Source of the DNA: Bacillota bacterium
GTDB taxonomy: Bacteria > Bacillota > Clostridia > Oscillospirales > Ethanoligenentaceae
Direction of reading: 5' to 3'
Length of the DNA stretch: 6,720 nt
NCBI GenBank assembly: GCA_023391535.1
Contig: JAEWAU010000097.1
Coordinates: forward strand, 1-6,720
A model generated the notes under the pieces. It was not told the origin of the DNA. It ran no database searches and was given only the letters and a program-made list of their open reading frames with translations. The first letter of the stretch is position 1. Every line of letters starts with the position of its first letter. A program made the position numbers and the translations under genes. Positions 1 through 5,762 of the stretch are shown in pieces.

Positions 1-27
1 AACCCCGCGCCCCGTGGCTGCAAGCCT

Positions 28-75
28 AAAAGGCCGCGGGCCCCCTCCCCCAACGGAGGCGGCCGGCGGCCTTTT
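28..75 (-). terminator. Intrinsic (probably bidirectional) terminator after the NRAMP-related gene
   Basis: The outer arms AAAAGGCCGC (28-37) and GCGGCCTTTT (66-75) are perfect 10-bp inverted repeats. Between them is further GC-rich partial pairing (CCTCC with GGAGG, GGCC with GGCC). Read on the minus strand, the structure begins about 13 nt after the TAA stop of the transporter gene and ends in a short T run, as expected for Rho-independent termination of that operon. The A4 and T4 flanks are symmetric, so it could also terminate a plus-strand gene entering from left of the window. The U tract is only four long, so efficiency is uncertain. Confidence 0.8.
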
Positions 76-88
76 CGCAGCCCGGCCG

Positions 89-1360
89 TTACAGGCGGAG
101 CAGCGGGGACGCGGCGAGGAAGAGCGAGAGCACCACGATGAGGCCCACGGTGGCGCCCGAAACGACGTTCTGGAGCGCGGTGTTCACATGCTTGCCCATG
201 ATGCGTTTGTCGTTGACGAGGATGACCATGAGCGTGAGGATGACGGGCGAGAGAATGCCCGCGATCTCCTGCGTGACGAGCGCGAGGGAGACGAGCGGCA
301 GGCCCGGGATGAGGATGAGCAGCGACGCCAGGGCGATGATGGCTGTGTAGATGCCGAAGAACGCCGGAGCCTCCTTGAAATCGTGGTCCACGCCGCTTTC
401 GAAGCCGAACGCCTCGCAGATGGCGTAGGAGGTGGAAAGCGGGATGATGGCGCACGCGAGCATCGAGGCGCCTAAGAGCCCCACGCCGAACAGCACCGAG
501 GCGAATTTCCCCGCGAACGGCGCGAGGGCCAGCGCGGCCTGCGCGGCAGATTCAATGGGGATGTGCGCCTTGAAGAGCGTGGCGGCCGTGCACACGATGA
601 TGAAGAACGAAACGGCGTCGCCCCAGAAGGCGCTGAAATAGACATCCACCTTTTCAAAGCCGTAATCCCCGAGGCTCAGGTGCTTGTCCACGATGGAGGA
701 CTGCAGGTAAAACTGCATGTAGGGTGTGATGGTGGTGCCGATCATGCCGATGAACATGCTCAGAAAGCCCGCGTCCATGGGAAGCGAGGGGTGCGCCATG
801 CTGCCGAACACGACGCCCCAATCCGGCTTGGCGAGAAACGCCGAAACGATGTAGCCGAAGAACACGAAGGTGAGCGCGAGAAAGATTTTTTCCACGCGGC
901 TGTAGGAGCCGCGCGTTACGAGCAGCCAGATGAGCACGGCCGCGAGCGGCACCGCGACGTACTTGCTCACGCCGAACAGCCCGAGGCTCATGGCGACGCC
1001 GGCGAAATCGGCCAGCACCGTACAGAAGTTGGCCACGAGCAGCACCGCCATGGCGAAAAACGCGACGCGCACCCCGAATTTTTCGCGGATGAGATCGGCC
1101 AGGCCCTTGCCCGTCACCACCGCCATGCGCGCGTTCATCTCCTGGATGACCGCCATGCTCACGGTGATGACCGCAAGACCCCAGAGCATCTTGTAGCCGT
1201 AGGTGGCGCCCACGGCGGCGTAGGTGTAAATGCCGCCGGCGTCGTTGCCGGCGTTTACGGTGATGATGCCCGGCCCCACCACGGCGAGCAGGGCGAACAG
1301 GCCCCGGAACCGCGATTTTTTCAGGGAGCCGGCCTCTTTTCTCACGGACCTTTCCCGCAT
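89..1360 (-). CDS. NRAMP-related divalent metal transporter, NRMT-like (probable Mg2+/Mn2+ uptake)
   Basis: Polytopic inner-membrane protein of 423 residues with about 11 predicted membrane segments (roughly residues 20-47, 52-76, 96-122, 132-150, 157-178, 197-222, 243-264, 282-315, 335-353, 356-382 and 399-418). The N-terminal GPG (29-31) and TYGY (53-56) match the NRAMP/SLC11 TM1 region. Aligned without gaps between these anchors, the classical DPGN becomes D40-A-G-G43: the metal-binding Asp is kept and the Asn is lost. In TM6 the classical ATVMPH becomes TTITPY (209-214), so the binding-site Met is Thr212 and the His is Tyr214. Loss of the Met is the hallmark of NRAMP-related Mg2+ transporters known from Clostridium and Eggerthella, so Mg2+ (and Mn2+) import is favoured over Fe/Mn specificity. 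The substrate is inferred. The start at 1360 is chosen over an in-frame ATG at 1402 because AAAGGAGG lies 7 nt upstream of it. The gene begins 43 bp after the MgtE-like gene, so the two are probably co-transcribed. Confidence 0.88.
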   Translation of the reverse strand: MRERSVRKEAGSLKKSRFRGLFALLAVVGPGIITVNAGNDAGGIYTYAAVGATYGYKMLWGLAVITVSMAVIQEMNARMAVVTGKGLADLIREKFGVRVAFFAMAVLLVANFCTVLADFAGVAMSLGLFGVSKYVAVPLAAVLIWLLVTRGSYSRVEKIFLALTFVFFGYIVSAFLAKPDWGVVFGSMAHPSLPMDAGFLSMFIGMIGTTITPYMQFYLQSSIVDKHLSLGDYGFEKVDVYFSAFWGDAVSFFIIVCTAATLFKAHIPIESAAQAALALAPFAGKFASVLFGVGLLGASMLACAIIPLSTSYAICEAFGFESGVDHDFKEAPAFFGIYTAIIALASLLILIPGLPLVSLALVTQEIAGILSPVILTLMVILVNDKRIMGKHVNTALQNVVSGATVGLIVVLSLFLAASPLLRL

Positions 1361-1367
1361 GGCAGCG

Positions 1368-1375
1368 CCTCCTTT
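1368..1375 (-). promoter_or_regulatory. Shine-Dalgarno AAAGGAGG deciding the transporter start
   Basis: The minus strand reads AAAGGAGG, then 7 nt, then ATG at 1360. It lies inside the alternative 14-codon N-terminal extension from ATG 1402. That earlier ATG sits almost on the upstream gene's stop codon and has no comparable site, so translation should begin at 1360. Confidence 0.85.
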
Positions 1376-1403
1376 CGGTTTATAAACGGGCCCGCGCGGC
1401 ATT

Positions 1404-2636
1404 TCAGCGCCGCCGCGAGCGCAGCAGGATATCCACGACGTCGCCCACCACCACGGAGCCGAGCAGCAGATCCTGATGGTCGATGACGGGCACCGCCAGC
1501 AGGTCGTACTTGTTCACGGTTTCCTTAAGAGTGTCGATGTCGTCGTCGTCGTACACCGAGATGAACTCGCGGTCCATGATCTCGGAAAGTCGGACGTCCG
1601 GCTCCGAAACCACCAGATCGCGCAGCGAAACGGTGGCCACGAGCCGCTCCTTATCCACCACATAGAGGTAGTTGAGCTCGTCGCCCTCCGGCTTCTGGCG
1701 GCGCAGATTTTCGAACACGTCGCTCACCGTCAGATCCTTGCCGAAGGAGAGGAAGTCGGTGGACATCACGCTGCCCACGGTGCCCTCCGGGTATTCCATC
1801 AGCTCGCGGACCTCGCCCGCGGTTTCGCCGTTCATCTCGCGCAAAATGCTCTCGGCCCGGTCGCCGCCCAGCGCGTCGAGGATGTCCGCCGTTTCGTCGG
1901 AGGGCATCTTTTCGAGCAGGTCCGCCGCCTTGGCCACCGGCATGCTTTCGATGATGTTGAGCCGGGCCTCCTGCTCCATCTCTTCGAGGACGTCGGCCGC
2001 GCGCTCCTCGTCGAGGCTCGCGAACACCGTGTTCTGCGCGGTGCGGTCGAGATCCTCGATGATGTCGGCCATGTCCGAAGGGTGCAGCGTGAGCAGCTTG
2101 GACGATTCCTTGGAAAGCTGGATGCCGGGGCGCGCCGTGTCGATGGTGGCCACGTCGTCCCACAAAATCAGCTTGCTCGGCAGGCTTTTGCCGAACAGCT
2201 TCAGCAGGCGCCCCAAAGGCTTTGCCCACCCCAGGCGCCGCAGCAGCCCCTCGAGCCCCACGTCCACGGCGATGAGGAACGCGCCCGTGGAGGTGATGGC
2301 GAAGCGCAGATCGTTGACGCGCACCACCTTGCGCCCGTCGGTATCCACGATCTGACGGTCCTGCATGTCGCGGTCCACGAACAGGATCTGCGCGCCCGAA
2401 AGAACGATCTCCCGTTCGCCGGTGCAGGAGAGCACGTACTGCCCGTTGTCCTTGATGATGTCGAACAAGGCGGCGTCGAGCAGCCTTCCGTCGCGCAGCA
2501 GCACGCCCGCGAGCTTCGGATGCTCGGTGGAACGGTCCACCGCCAGGTCCTTGATGCGCCCCACGACGCGGCCGCCCTCGCCCAGGACCTTCCGGCCCAG
2601 GATACGGCTGAAATAAAATGTGGACACCAGGTACAT
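1404..2636 (-). CDS. Soluble PRC-barrel / MgtE_N / CBS-pair protein, putative Mg2+ sensor partner of the NRMT-like transporter
   Basis: Cytosolic protein of 410 residues with no hydrophobic membrane segment. Residues about 8-95 resemble a PRC-barrel (RKVLGEGGRVVGRIKDLAVD), and a second PRC-like stretch may cover about 95-165. Residues about 180-282 form the MgtE_N helical superhelix, starting LHPSDMADIIEDL and continuing in acidic repeats such as ADLLEKMPSDETADIL. A CBS pair follows: CBS1 about 285-342 (YPEGTVGSVMSTDF, VSLRDL) and CBS2 about 350-405 (KYDLLAVPVID). In MgtE these domains bind Mg2+ and gate the channel. Here the protein ends right after CBS2 with RSRRR, so the plug helix and the MgtE transmembrane domain are absent. 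It is first in a two-gene operon with the NRMT-like transporter, so sensing Mg2+ and controlling that transporter is a reasonable inference, not shown. GTG at 2645 is an alternative start, but ATG 2636 has the better-placed ribosome binding site. Confidence 0.88.
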   Translation of the reverse strand: MYLVSTFYFSRILGRKVLGEGGRVVGRIKDLAVDRSTEHPKLAGVLLRDGRLLDAALFDIIKDNGQYVLSCTGEREIVLSGAQILFVDRDMQDRQIVDTDGRKVVRVNDLRFAITSTGAFLIAVDVGLEGLLRRLGWAKPLGRLLKLFGKSLPSKLILWDDVATIDTARPGIQLSKESSKLLTLHPSDMADIIEDLDRTAQNTVFASLDEERAADVLEEMEQEARLNIIESMPVAKAADLLEKMPSDETADILDALGGDRAESILREMNGETAGEVRELMEYPEGTVGSVMSTDFLSFGKDLTVSDVFENLRRQKPEGDELNYLYVVDKERLVATVSLRDLVVSEPDVRLSEIMDREFISVYDDDDIDTLKETVNKYDLLAVPVIDHQDLLLGSVVVGDVVDILLRSRRR

Positions 2637-2641
2637 CCTCG

Positions 2642-2649
2642 TCACCCCC
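2642..2649 (-). promoter_or_regulatory. Shine-Dalgarno GGGGGTGA deciding the MgtE-like start
   Basis: The minus strand reads GGGGGTGA, then 5 nt (CGAGG), then ATG at 2636. This is one mismatch from GGAGGTGA, the anti-16S complement. The alternative GTG start at 2645 lies inside this motif and has no purine-rich site at a suitable distance upstream, so the ATG is preferred. Confidence 0.65.
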
Positions 2650-2659
2650 GCGGTTCGGA

Positions 2660-2678
2660 GCGGCCGGCGTGCGGCCGC
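2660..2678 (-). other. GC hairpin in the 5' leader of the MgtE-like/NRMT operon
   Basis: Perfect 7-bp inverted repeat GCGGCCG / CGGCCGC with a 5-nt loop. It lies between the predicted transcription start (about 2695) and the Shine-Dalgarno site at 2649-2642. There is no T run after it on the minus strand, so it is not a terminator for this operon. It could stabilise the leader or affect translation, or it may be chance in GC-rich DNA. Confidence 0.4.
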
Positions 2679-2701
2679 CGCCCCCTTTTTCAGGCAATCC
2701 T

Positions 2702-2730
2702 ATGATAGCCGCATTCGGGCGGCGTGTCAA
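2702..2730 (-). promoter_or_regulatory. Sigma-A type promoter for the MgtE-like/NRMT operon
   Basis: The minus strand has TTGACA (2730-2725), a spacer of exactly 17 bp, and TATCAT (2707-2702): 6/6 at -35 and 5/6 at -10. A/T-rich sequence directly upstream (2731-2758) could act as an UP element. The expected start is near 2695, giving a leader of about 60 nt, too short for a full M-box Mg2+ riboswitch. Confidence 0.85.
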
Positions 2731-2776
2731 CCGTTTTGAGAACAAATTTGCGCGAAATCGGCCTTTTTGTGCACAT

Positions 2777-2796
2777 TTTCGCCTTAAAAGGCGAAA
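2777..2796. promoter_or_regulatory. 20-bp dyad, candidate operator
   Basis: TTTCGCCTT and AAGGCGAAA are perfect 9-bp inverted arms separated by AA. The symmetry extends outward to CATT...AATG if one base is allowed to bulge. It lies about 47 bp upstream of the -35 box of the minus-strand operon and upstream of the ATPase, a position from which a dimeric regulator could affect both. No match to a known metal-regulator box was recognised. Confidence 0.5.
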
Positions 2797-2835
2797 TGAT
2801 AGCCTTCGCTTTCCCGCCTCTTCGGTTTATGTTCG

Positions 2836-2855
2836 TTATCGAGCCTTATCGCGCC
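2836..2855 (+). repeat. Tandem 10-bp direct repeat
   Basis: TTATCGAGCC is followed directly by TTATCGCGCC, two copies with one mismatch. The 10-bp period is close to one helical turn, as seen for some tandem activator half-sites. Two short copies could also be chance. Confidence 0.4.
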
Positions 2856-2878
2856 CTTTTCCACCCGATCCGACGCAT

Positions 2879-2908
2879 GCGTGCGGCACGTGCGCGTGCG
2901 GCATGTGC
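2879..2908 (+). repeat. Tandem 15-bp direct repeat upstream of the ATPase
   Basis: GCGTGCGGCACGTGC (2879-2893) is followed directly by GCGTGCGGCATGTGC (2894-2908), differing at one base. The first copy contains the palindrome GCACGTGC, and the palindrome ACGCATGCGT (2873-2882) overlaps its left edge. Function unknown: either regulator binding sites or a replication-slippage duplication. Confidence 0.6.
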
Positions 2909-2915
2909 ACGCGCG
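2891..2915 (+). other. GC-rich hairpin in the putative ATPase leader
   Basis: GCGCGTGC (2892-2899) pairs perfectly with GCACGCGC (2907-2914) around a 7-nt loop. A further T-G pair closes it at 2891/2915. It overlaps the second copy of the 15-bp repeat. No T tract follows, so it is not an intrinsic terminator. If transcribed, it would form a stable structure about 70 nt ahead of the ATPase start. Confidence 0.45.
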
Positions 2916-2987
2916 GTGATAAACGCCGCCCGGCCCGAATAGATATAAAGGACAGGGCTTCCGCCCAAAGGAAAGGATGGAAACGGC

Positions 2988-5540
2988 ATGGAACTGCTCC
3001 CGAACGACCGGCCCGTGGGACTCAGCGACAAGGAAGCGCTCCGGCTGCTCAAAAAGGCCGGGCCCAACGCGTTTACGCAGGGCAAAAAGAAAAGCCCCCT
3101 TGCGCTGTTCGCCGGGCAGTTCAAGGATATTCTCACGCTCATCCTCGTGGCCTCCACGCTGCTTTCGCTGGTGCTGGGCGAGGCCAGCGAGGCCGCGGCC
3201 ATCATCCTCATCGTGCTGCTCAACGCCGTGCTGGGCTTTATGCAGGAGTACCGCACCGAAAAGACGCTGGACGCCCTAAAGAACCTCGCGGCGCCCGTGG
3301 CGCGCGTCATCCGCTCCGGCGAACTGAAAACCGTGCCGGCGAGCGCCGTGGTGCCGGGCGACCTGCTGGTTCTGGAGGCGGGCGACCGCGTCCCGGCCGA
3401 CGCGCGCCTGCTTACGGCCGACGGGCTCGAAACGGACGAATCGCTGCTCACGGGGGAATCGCTGCCTGTGGCGAAGGCGCCGGGCGGCGCTTCGGGCGCG
3501 GCGAAAATCTACATGGGCACGATGGCGGTGCGCGGGCGCGGGCGCGCCGTGACCACGGCCACCGGGATGCAGACCGAGATGGGCCGCGTGGCGGGGATGC
3601 TTTCCTCCATCGAGGACGACCAGACGCCCCTCCAGAAGCGGCTCGCGCAGCTCGGCAAGTTCATCGCGGCCGGGTGCCTGGGTGTGTGCGCCGTGGTTTC
3701 CGTCACGGGTATTTTGCGCGGCGAACCGGTGATGAACATGATTATCACCGGCGTTTCGCTGGCCGTGGCGGCCGTGCCCGAGGGGCTGCCCGCCATCGTT
3801 ACCATCTCGCTCGCGCTGGGCGTGGGCAGGATGCTCAAACGCAACGCGCTCATCCGCCGCCTGCCCGCCGTGGAAACGCTCGGCTGCGCCACCGTGATCT
3901 GCTCGGATAAGACCGGCACCCTCACGCAGAACCGCATGACGGTGCGCCGCGCCGTGACGGCCGCGCGCGAGGCGGAGCTGGGAAGCGGCAAAAAGCCCGC
4001 CTCCCTGCCGCGCGACGTGCTGTTCACGCTTGAAATCGGGGCCGTGTGCAACAACGCCGAGGAGGGCGGCGGGCCGGGCGACCCCACCGAGACCGCGCTG
4101 CTCTCCAGCGCGCGCGAGGCGGGGCTTTCGCCCGAAACGCTGCGGCGGCGCTGGCGGCGGCTCGGCGAGCTCCCGTTCGACAGCGACCGCAAGCGCATGT
4201 CCGTGCTGGCCGAGAGCGGCGGGCGCCGCCTTTTGCTCGTGAAGGGCGCGCCGGAGTTGCTGCTGCCCTGCTGCACGCGCGTGCTCACCCCCGCGGGCGA
4301 GGAACTGCTCGGCTCGGACGTGCGCGCGCGCCTGCTTGCGGCCAACGACCGCATGGCGGAGGACGCGCTGCGCGTGCTCGCCTTCGCCTACAAGGAGATG
4401 CCGCCGGGCGCGCGCCTTTCGCCGGACGCGGAGCGAAACCTCGTGTTCGCGGGGCTGCAGGGCATGATGGACCCGCCGAGGCCCGAAGCGGTGGGAGCCG
4501 TGCGCAAATGCCGCCGCGCGGGCATCCGCACCGTGATGATTACGGGGGACCACGCCAAAACCGCCGCCGCCGTGGCGAAAGAGCTCGGCATCCTGCGGCC
4601 CGGCGGGAGCGTGGTGACGGGCGCGGAGCTCGATTCCATGAGCGACGCGCAGCTTGCGCGCTCCGTGCGGGACGCGGCGGTGTTCGCGCGCGTTTCGCCC
4701 GCCCACAAGCTGCGCATCGTGCGCGCGTTCAAGAAAAACGGCAACATCGTGGCCATGACGGGCGACGGCGTAAACGACGCCCCGGCCGTGAAGGAGGCCG
4801 ACATCGGCGTCTCGATGGGCCGCACCGGCACCGACGTCACCAAGGAGGCCTCCTCCGTCATCCTGCTCGACGACAACTTCGCCTCCATGGTGGCCGCCGC
4901 CGAGGAAGGCCGCGTCATCTACGACAACATCCGCAAATTCATCCGCTACCTGCTCTCGTGCAACATCGGCGAGGTGCTCACCATGTTCGCGGGCATGCTG
5001 CTGGGGCTGCCCGTGGTGCTCACGCCCATCCAGATTCTGTGGGTCAACCTCGTTACGGACGGCCTGCCCGCCATTGCCCTCTCGCTCGAGCCGCCCGACG
5101 ACGACGTGATGGAGCGCAAACCCCGCGGCGTGAACGAGAGCGTGTTTTCCCACGGCCTCGCCTCCATGATGGTGTTCCGCGGCTGCGTGATCGGGCTTTC
5201 CACGCTGGGCGCGTTCCTCGCGGGGTATTCCCACGGCGGGCTGCCCATGGCGCGCACCGCCGCGTTCCTCACGCTGGTGGCGGTTCAGCTCGTGCATGTG
5301 TTCGAGTGCAAATCCGAAACCAAAACCATCCTGCACATCCCGTTTGGGAACAACCCGCCGCTGATTCTGGCGGTGCTCGTCTCGCTCGCGCTGATTTTAG
5401 CCGCCGTGTACCTGCCGCTGCTCCAGCCGGTGTTCGGCACCGTGGCGCTCGGGCCGCGCATGCTGCTGTGGGTGCTGGCCTATTCGGCCATCGGCCCGGT
5501 GCTCGCGGCCGTGCTCTTCCGCAAGCGCGCGAAGCGGTAA
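2988..5540 (+). CDS. P-type Ca2+-transporting ATPase, SERCA-like (type P2A)
   Basis: Complete 850-residue cation pump in the expected order: cation-ATPase N-terminal region (11-50), M1-M2 (about 44-87), actuator domain with TGES (155-158), M3-M4 with PEGLP (264-268), phosphorylation motif CSDKTGTLT with Asp307, nucleotide-binding domain with KGAPE (419-423), DPPRPE (495-500), MITGD (517-521), TGDGVNDAP (591-599), and M5-M10 (about 650-845). Ca2+-site residues match SERCA: Glu265 (E309), Asn659 and Glu662 in M5 (N768, E771), Asn687, Thr690 and Asp691 in M6 (N796, T799, D800). The M8 residue matching SERCA E908 appears to be Gln767. It would use ATP to export Ca2+ from the cytosol across the plasma membrane; the ion is inferred. 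AAGGATGG at 2973-2980 lies 7 nt before the chosen ATG. An out-of-frame ATG at 2977 is not used. The gene diverges from the Mg-type operon and no partner gene is seen downstream. Confidence 0.93.
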   Translation: MELLPNDRPVGLSDKEALRLLKKAGPNAFTQGKKKSPLALFAGQFKDILTLILVASTLLSLVLGEASEAAAIILIVLLNAVLGFMQEYRTEKTLDALKNLAAPVARVIRSGELKTVPASAVVPGDLLVLEAGDRVPADARLLTADGLETDESLLTGESLPVAKAPGGASGAAKIYMGTMAVRGRGRAVTTATGMQTEMGRVAGMLSSIEDDQTPLQKRLAQLGKFIAAGCLGVCAVVSVTGILRGEPVMNMIITGVSLAVAAVPEGLPAIVTISLALGVGRMLKRNALIRRLPAVETLGCATVICSDKTGTLTQNRMTVRRAVTAAREAELGSGKKPASLPRDVLFTLEIGAVCNNAEEGGGPGDPTETALLSSAREAGLSPETLRRRWRRLGELPFDSDRKRMSVLAESGGRRLLLVKGAPELLLPCCTRVLTPAGEELLGSDVRARLLAANDRMAEDALRVLAFAYKEMPPGARLSPDAERNLVFAGLQGMMDPPRPEAVGAVRKCRRAGIRTVMITGDHAKTAAAVAKELGILRPGGSVVTGAELDSMSDAQLARSVRDAAVFARVSPAHKLRIVRAFKKNGNIVAMTGDGVNDAPAVKEADIGVSMGRTGTDVTKEASSVILLDDNFASMVAAAEEGRVIYDNIRKFIRYLLSCNIGEVLTMFAGMLLGLPVVLTPIQILWVNLVTDGLPAIALSLEPPDDDVMERKPRGVNESVFSHGLASMMVFRGCVIGLSTLGAFLAGYSHGGLPMARTAAFLTLVAVQLVHVFECKSETKTILHIPFGNNPPLILAVLVSLALILAAVYLPLLQPVFGTVALGPRMLLWVLAYSAIGPVLAAVLFRKRAKR

Positions 5541-5574
5541 TCCGGGCGAATTTGTCCATATTACGCGAAACGGA

Positions 5575-5603
5575 TTGACATGCGCATAAAGATATAGTAC
5601 GAT
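5575..5603 (+). promoter_or_regulatory. Sigma-A type promoter ahead of the hydrolase leader
   Basis: TTGACA (5575-5580), a 17-bp spacer, then TACGAT (5598-5603): perfect -35 and 4/6 at -10. It starts 35 bp after the ATPase stop codon. The expected transcription start is near 5610, about 150 nt before the hydrolase start codon and upstream of the terminator at 5638-5682. Confidence 0.7.
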
Positions 5604-5637
5604 TCTTACAGGTATTTGTGCTGTGAGACGGGGAGAA

Positions 5638-5682
5638 GGGCACGGTAAACGCCGGAACACGGTGTTTGCCGCGCCTTTTTTT
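5638..5682 (+). terminator. Strong intrinsic terminator between ATPase and hydrolase (terminator or attenuator)
   Basis: A 12-bp stem, CGGTAAACGCCG (5643-5654) with CGGTGTTTGCCG (5660-5671), closes a GAACA loop, with two G-U wobbles in RNA. After one A/C mismatch the stem continues as GGGC (5638-5641) with GCCT (5673-5676). The T tract 5676-5682 follows at once. It terminates transcripts from the ATPase, whose stop lies about 100 nt upstream. It also lies downstream of the promoter at 5575-5603, so it could attenuate the hydrolase transcript. Confidence 0.85.
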
Positions 5683-5702
5683 GCGGCGGAAAAATCCGCC
5701 GC
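5683..5702 (+). other. Second hairpin in the hydrolase leader
   Basis: GCGGCGGA (5683-5690) and TCCGCCGC (5695-5702) form a perfect 8-bp stem with an AAAA loop, immediately after the T tract of the preceding terminator. A T6 run exists at 5721-5726, but 18 nt separate it from the stem, so this is not a standard terminator. GCGG (5683-5686) could alternatively pair with CCGC (5669-5672) in the terminator's right arm, a weak competing fold. Confidence 0.55.
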
Positions 5703-5762
5703 GCCGCGCCCGGTTCCCGCTTTTTTCACCACATCATTCAAACCGTAAAGGGGGACGTATCA

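Larger units (their letters stand above)
2731..2987. other. Divergent intergenic region between the Mg-type operon and the Ca-ATPase
   Basis: Gene-free stretch holding the upstream part of the minus-strand promoter, a 20-bp dyad (2777-2796), a tandem 10-bp repeat (2836-2855), a palindrome ACGCATGCGT (2873-2882), a tandem 15-bp repeat (2879-2908) and a GC hairpin (2891-2915). The ATPase must be transcribed from here, but no strong plus-strand promoter is evident. Weak candidates are TTCGCT-N17-TATGTT (2805-2833) and a lone -10-like TATAAA (2944-2949) without a recognisable -35. Short open frames crossing the region lack ribosome binding sites and were not called. Confidence 0.6.

Noticed and set aside
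89..1360. Classical MntH Mn2+/Fe2+ transporter
   Set aside because: The TM6 Met and TM1 Asn of the metal site are replaced (Thr212, Gly43), so the NRAMP-related Mg2+ transporter group fits better.
1404..2636. Full MgtE magnesium channel
   Set aside because: The sequence ends directly after the second CBS domain and no transmembrane segments are present in the frame.
1476..2705. 409-codon plus-strand frame opposite the MgtE-like gene
   Set aside because: His/Val/Gln-rich antisense shadow. The minus-strand frame has clear MgtE_N and CBS motifs plus its own promoter and ribosome binding site.
2637..2987. M-box magnesium riboswitch upstream of the Mg-type operon
   Set aside because: The predicted transcript leader is about 60 nt, and no M-box-like multi-helix arrangement was recognised.
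2618..3910. 430-codon plus-strand frame across the intergenic region into the ATPase
   Set aside because: Its second half is an Arg/Ala/Gly-rich shadow of the ATPase frame, and its start has no convincing ribosome binding site.
3276..5336. 686-codon open frame on the minus strand opposite the ATPase
   Set aside because: It lies wholly antisense to a gene with intact family motifs. Its translation is low-complexity, rich in His, Arg, Gly and Ala, as expected from a shadow frame in GC-rich DNA.
4046..5578. 510-codon plus-strand open frame overlapping the ATPase
   Set aside because: Arg/Ala/Gly-rich shadow in another frame of the ATPase gene, with no recognisable domain.
5630..5638. GGGGAGAAG resembling the GGGGAGUAG element of the yybP-ykoY manganese riboswitch
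   Set aside because: The key U is replaced by A, the second conserved loop was not found, and the space before the terminator is too short for the usual fold.
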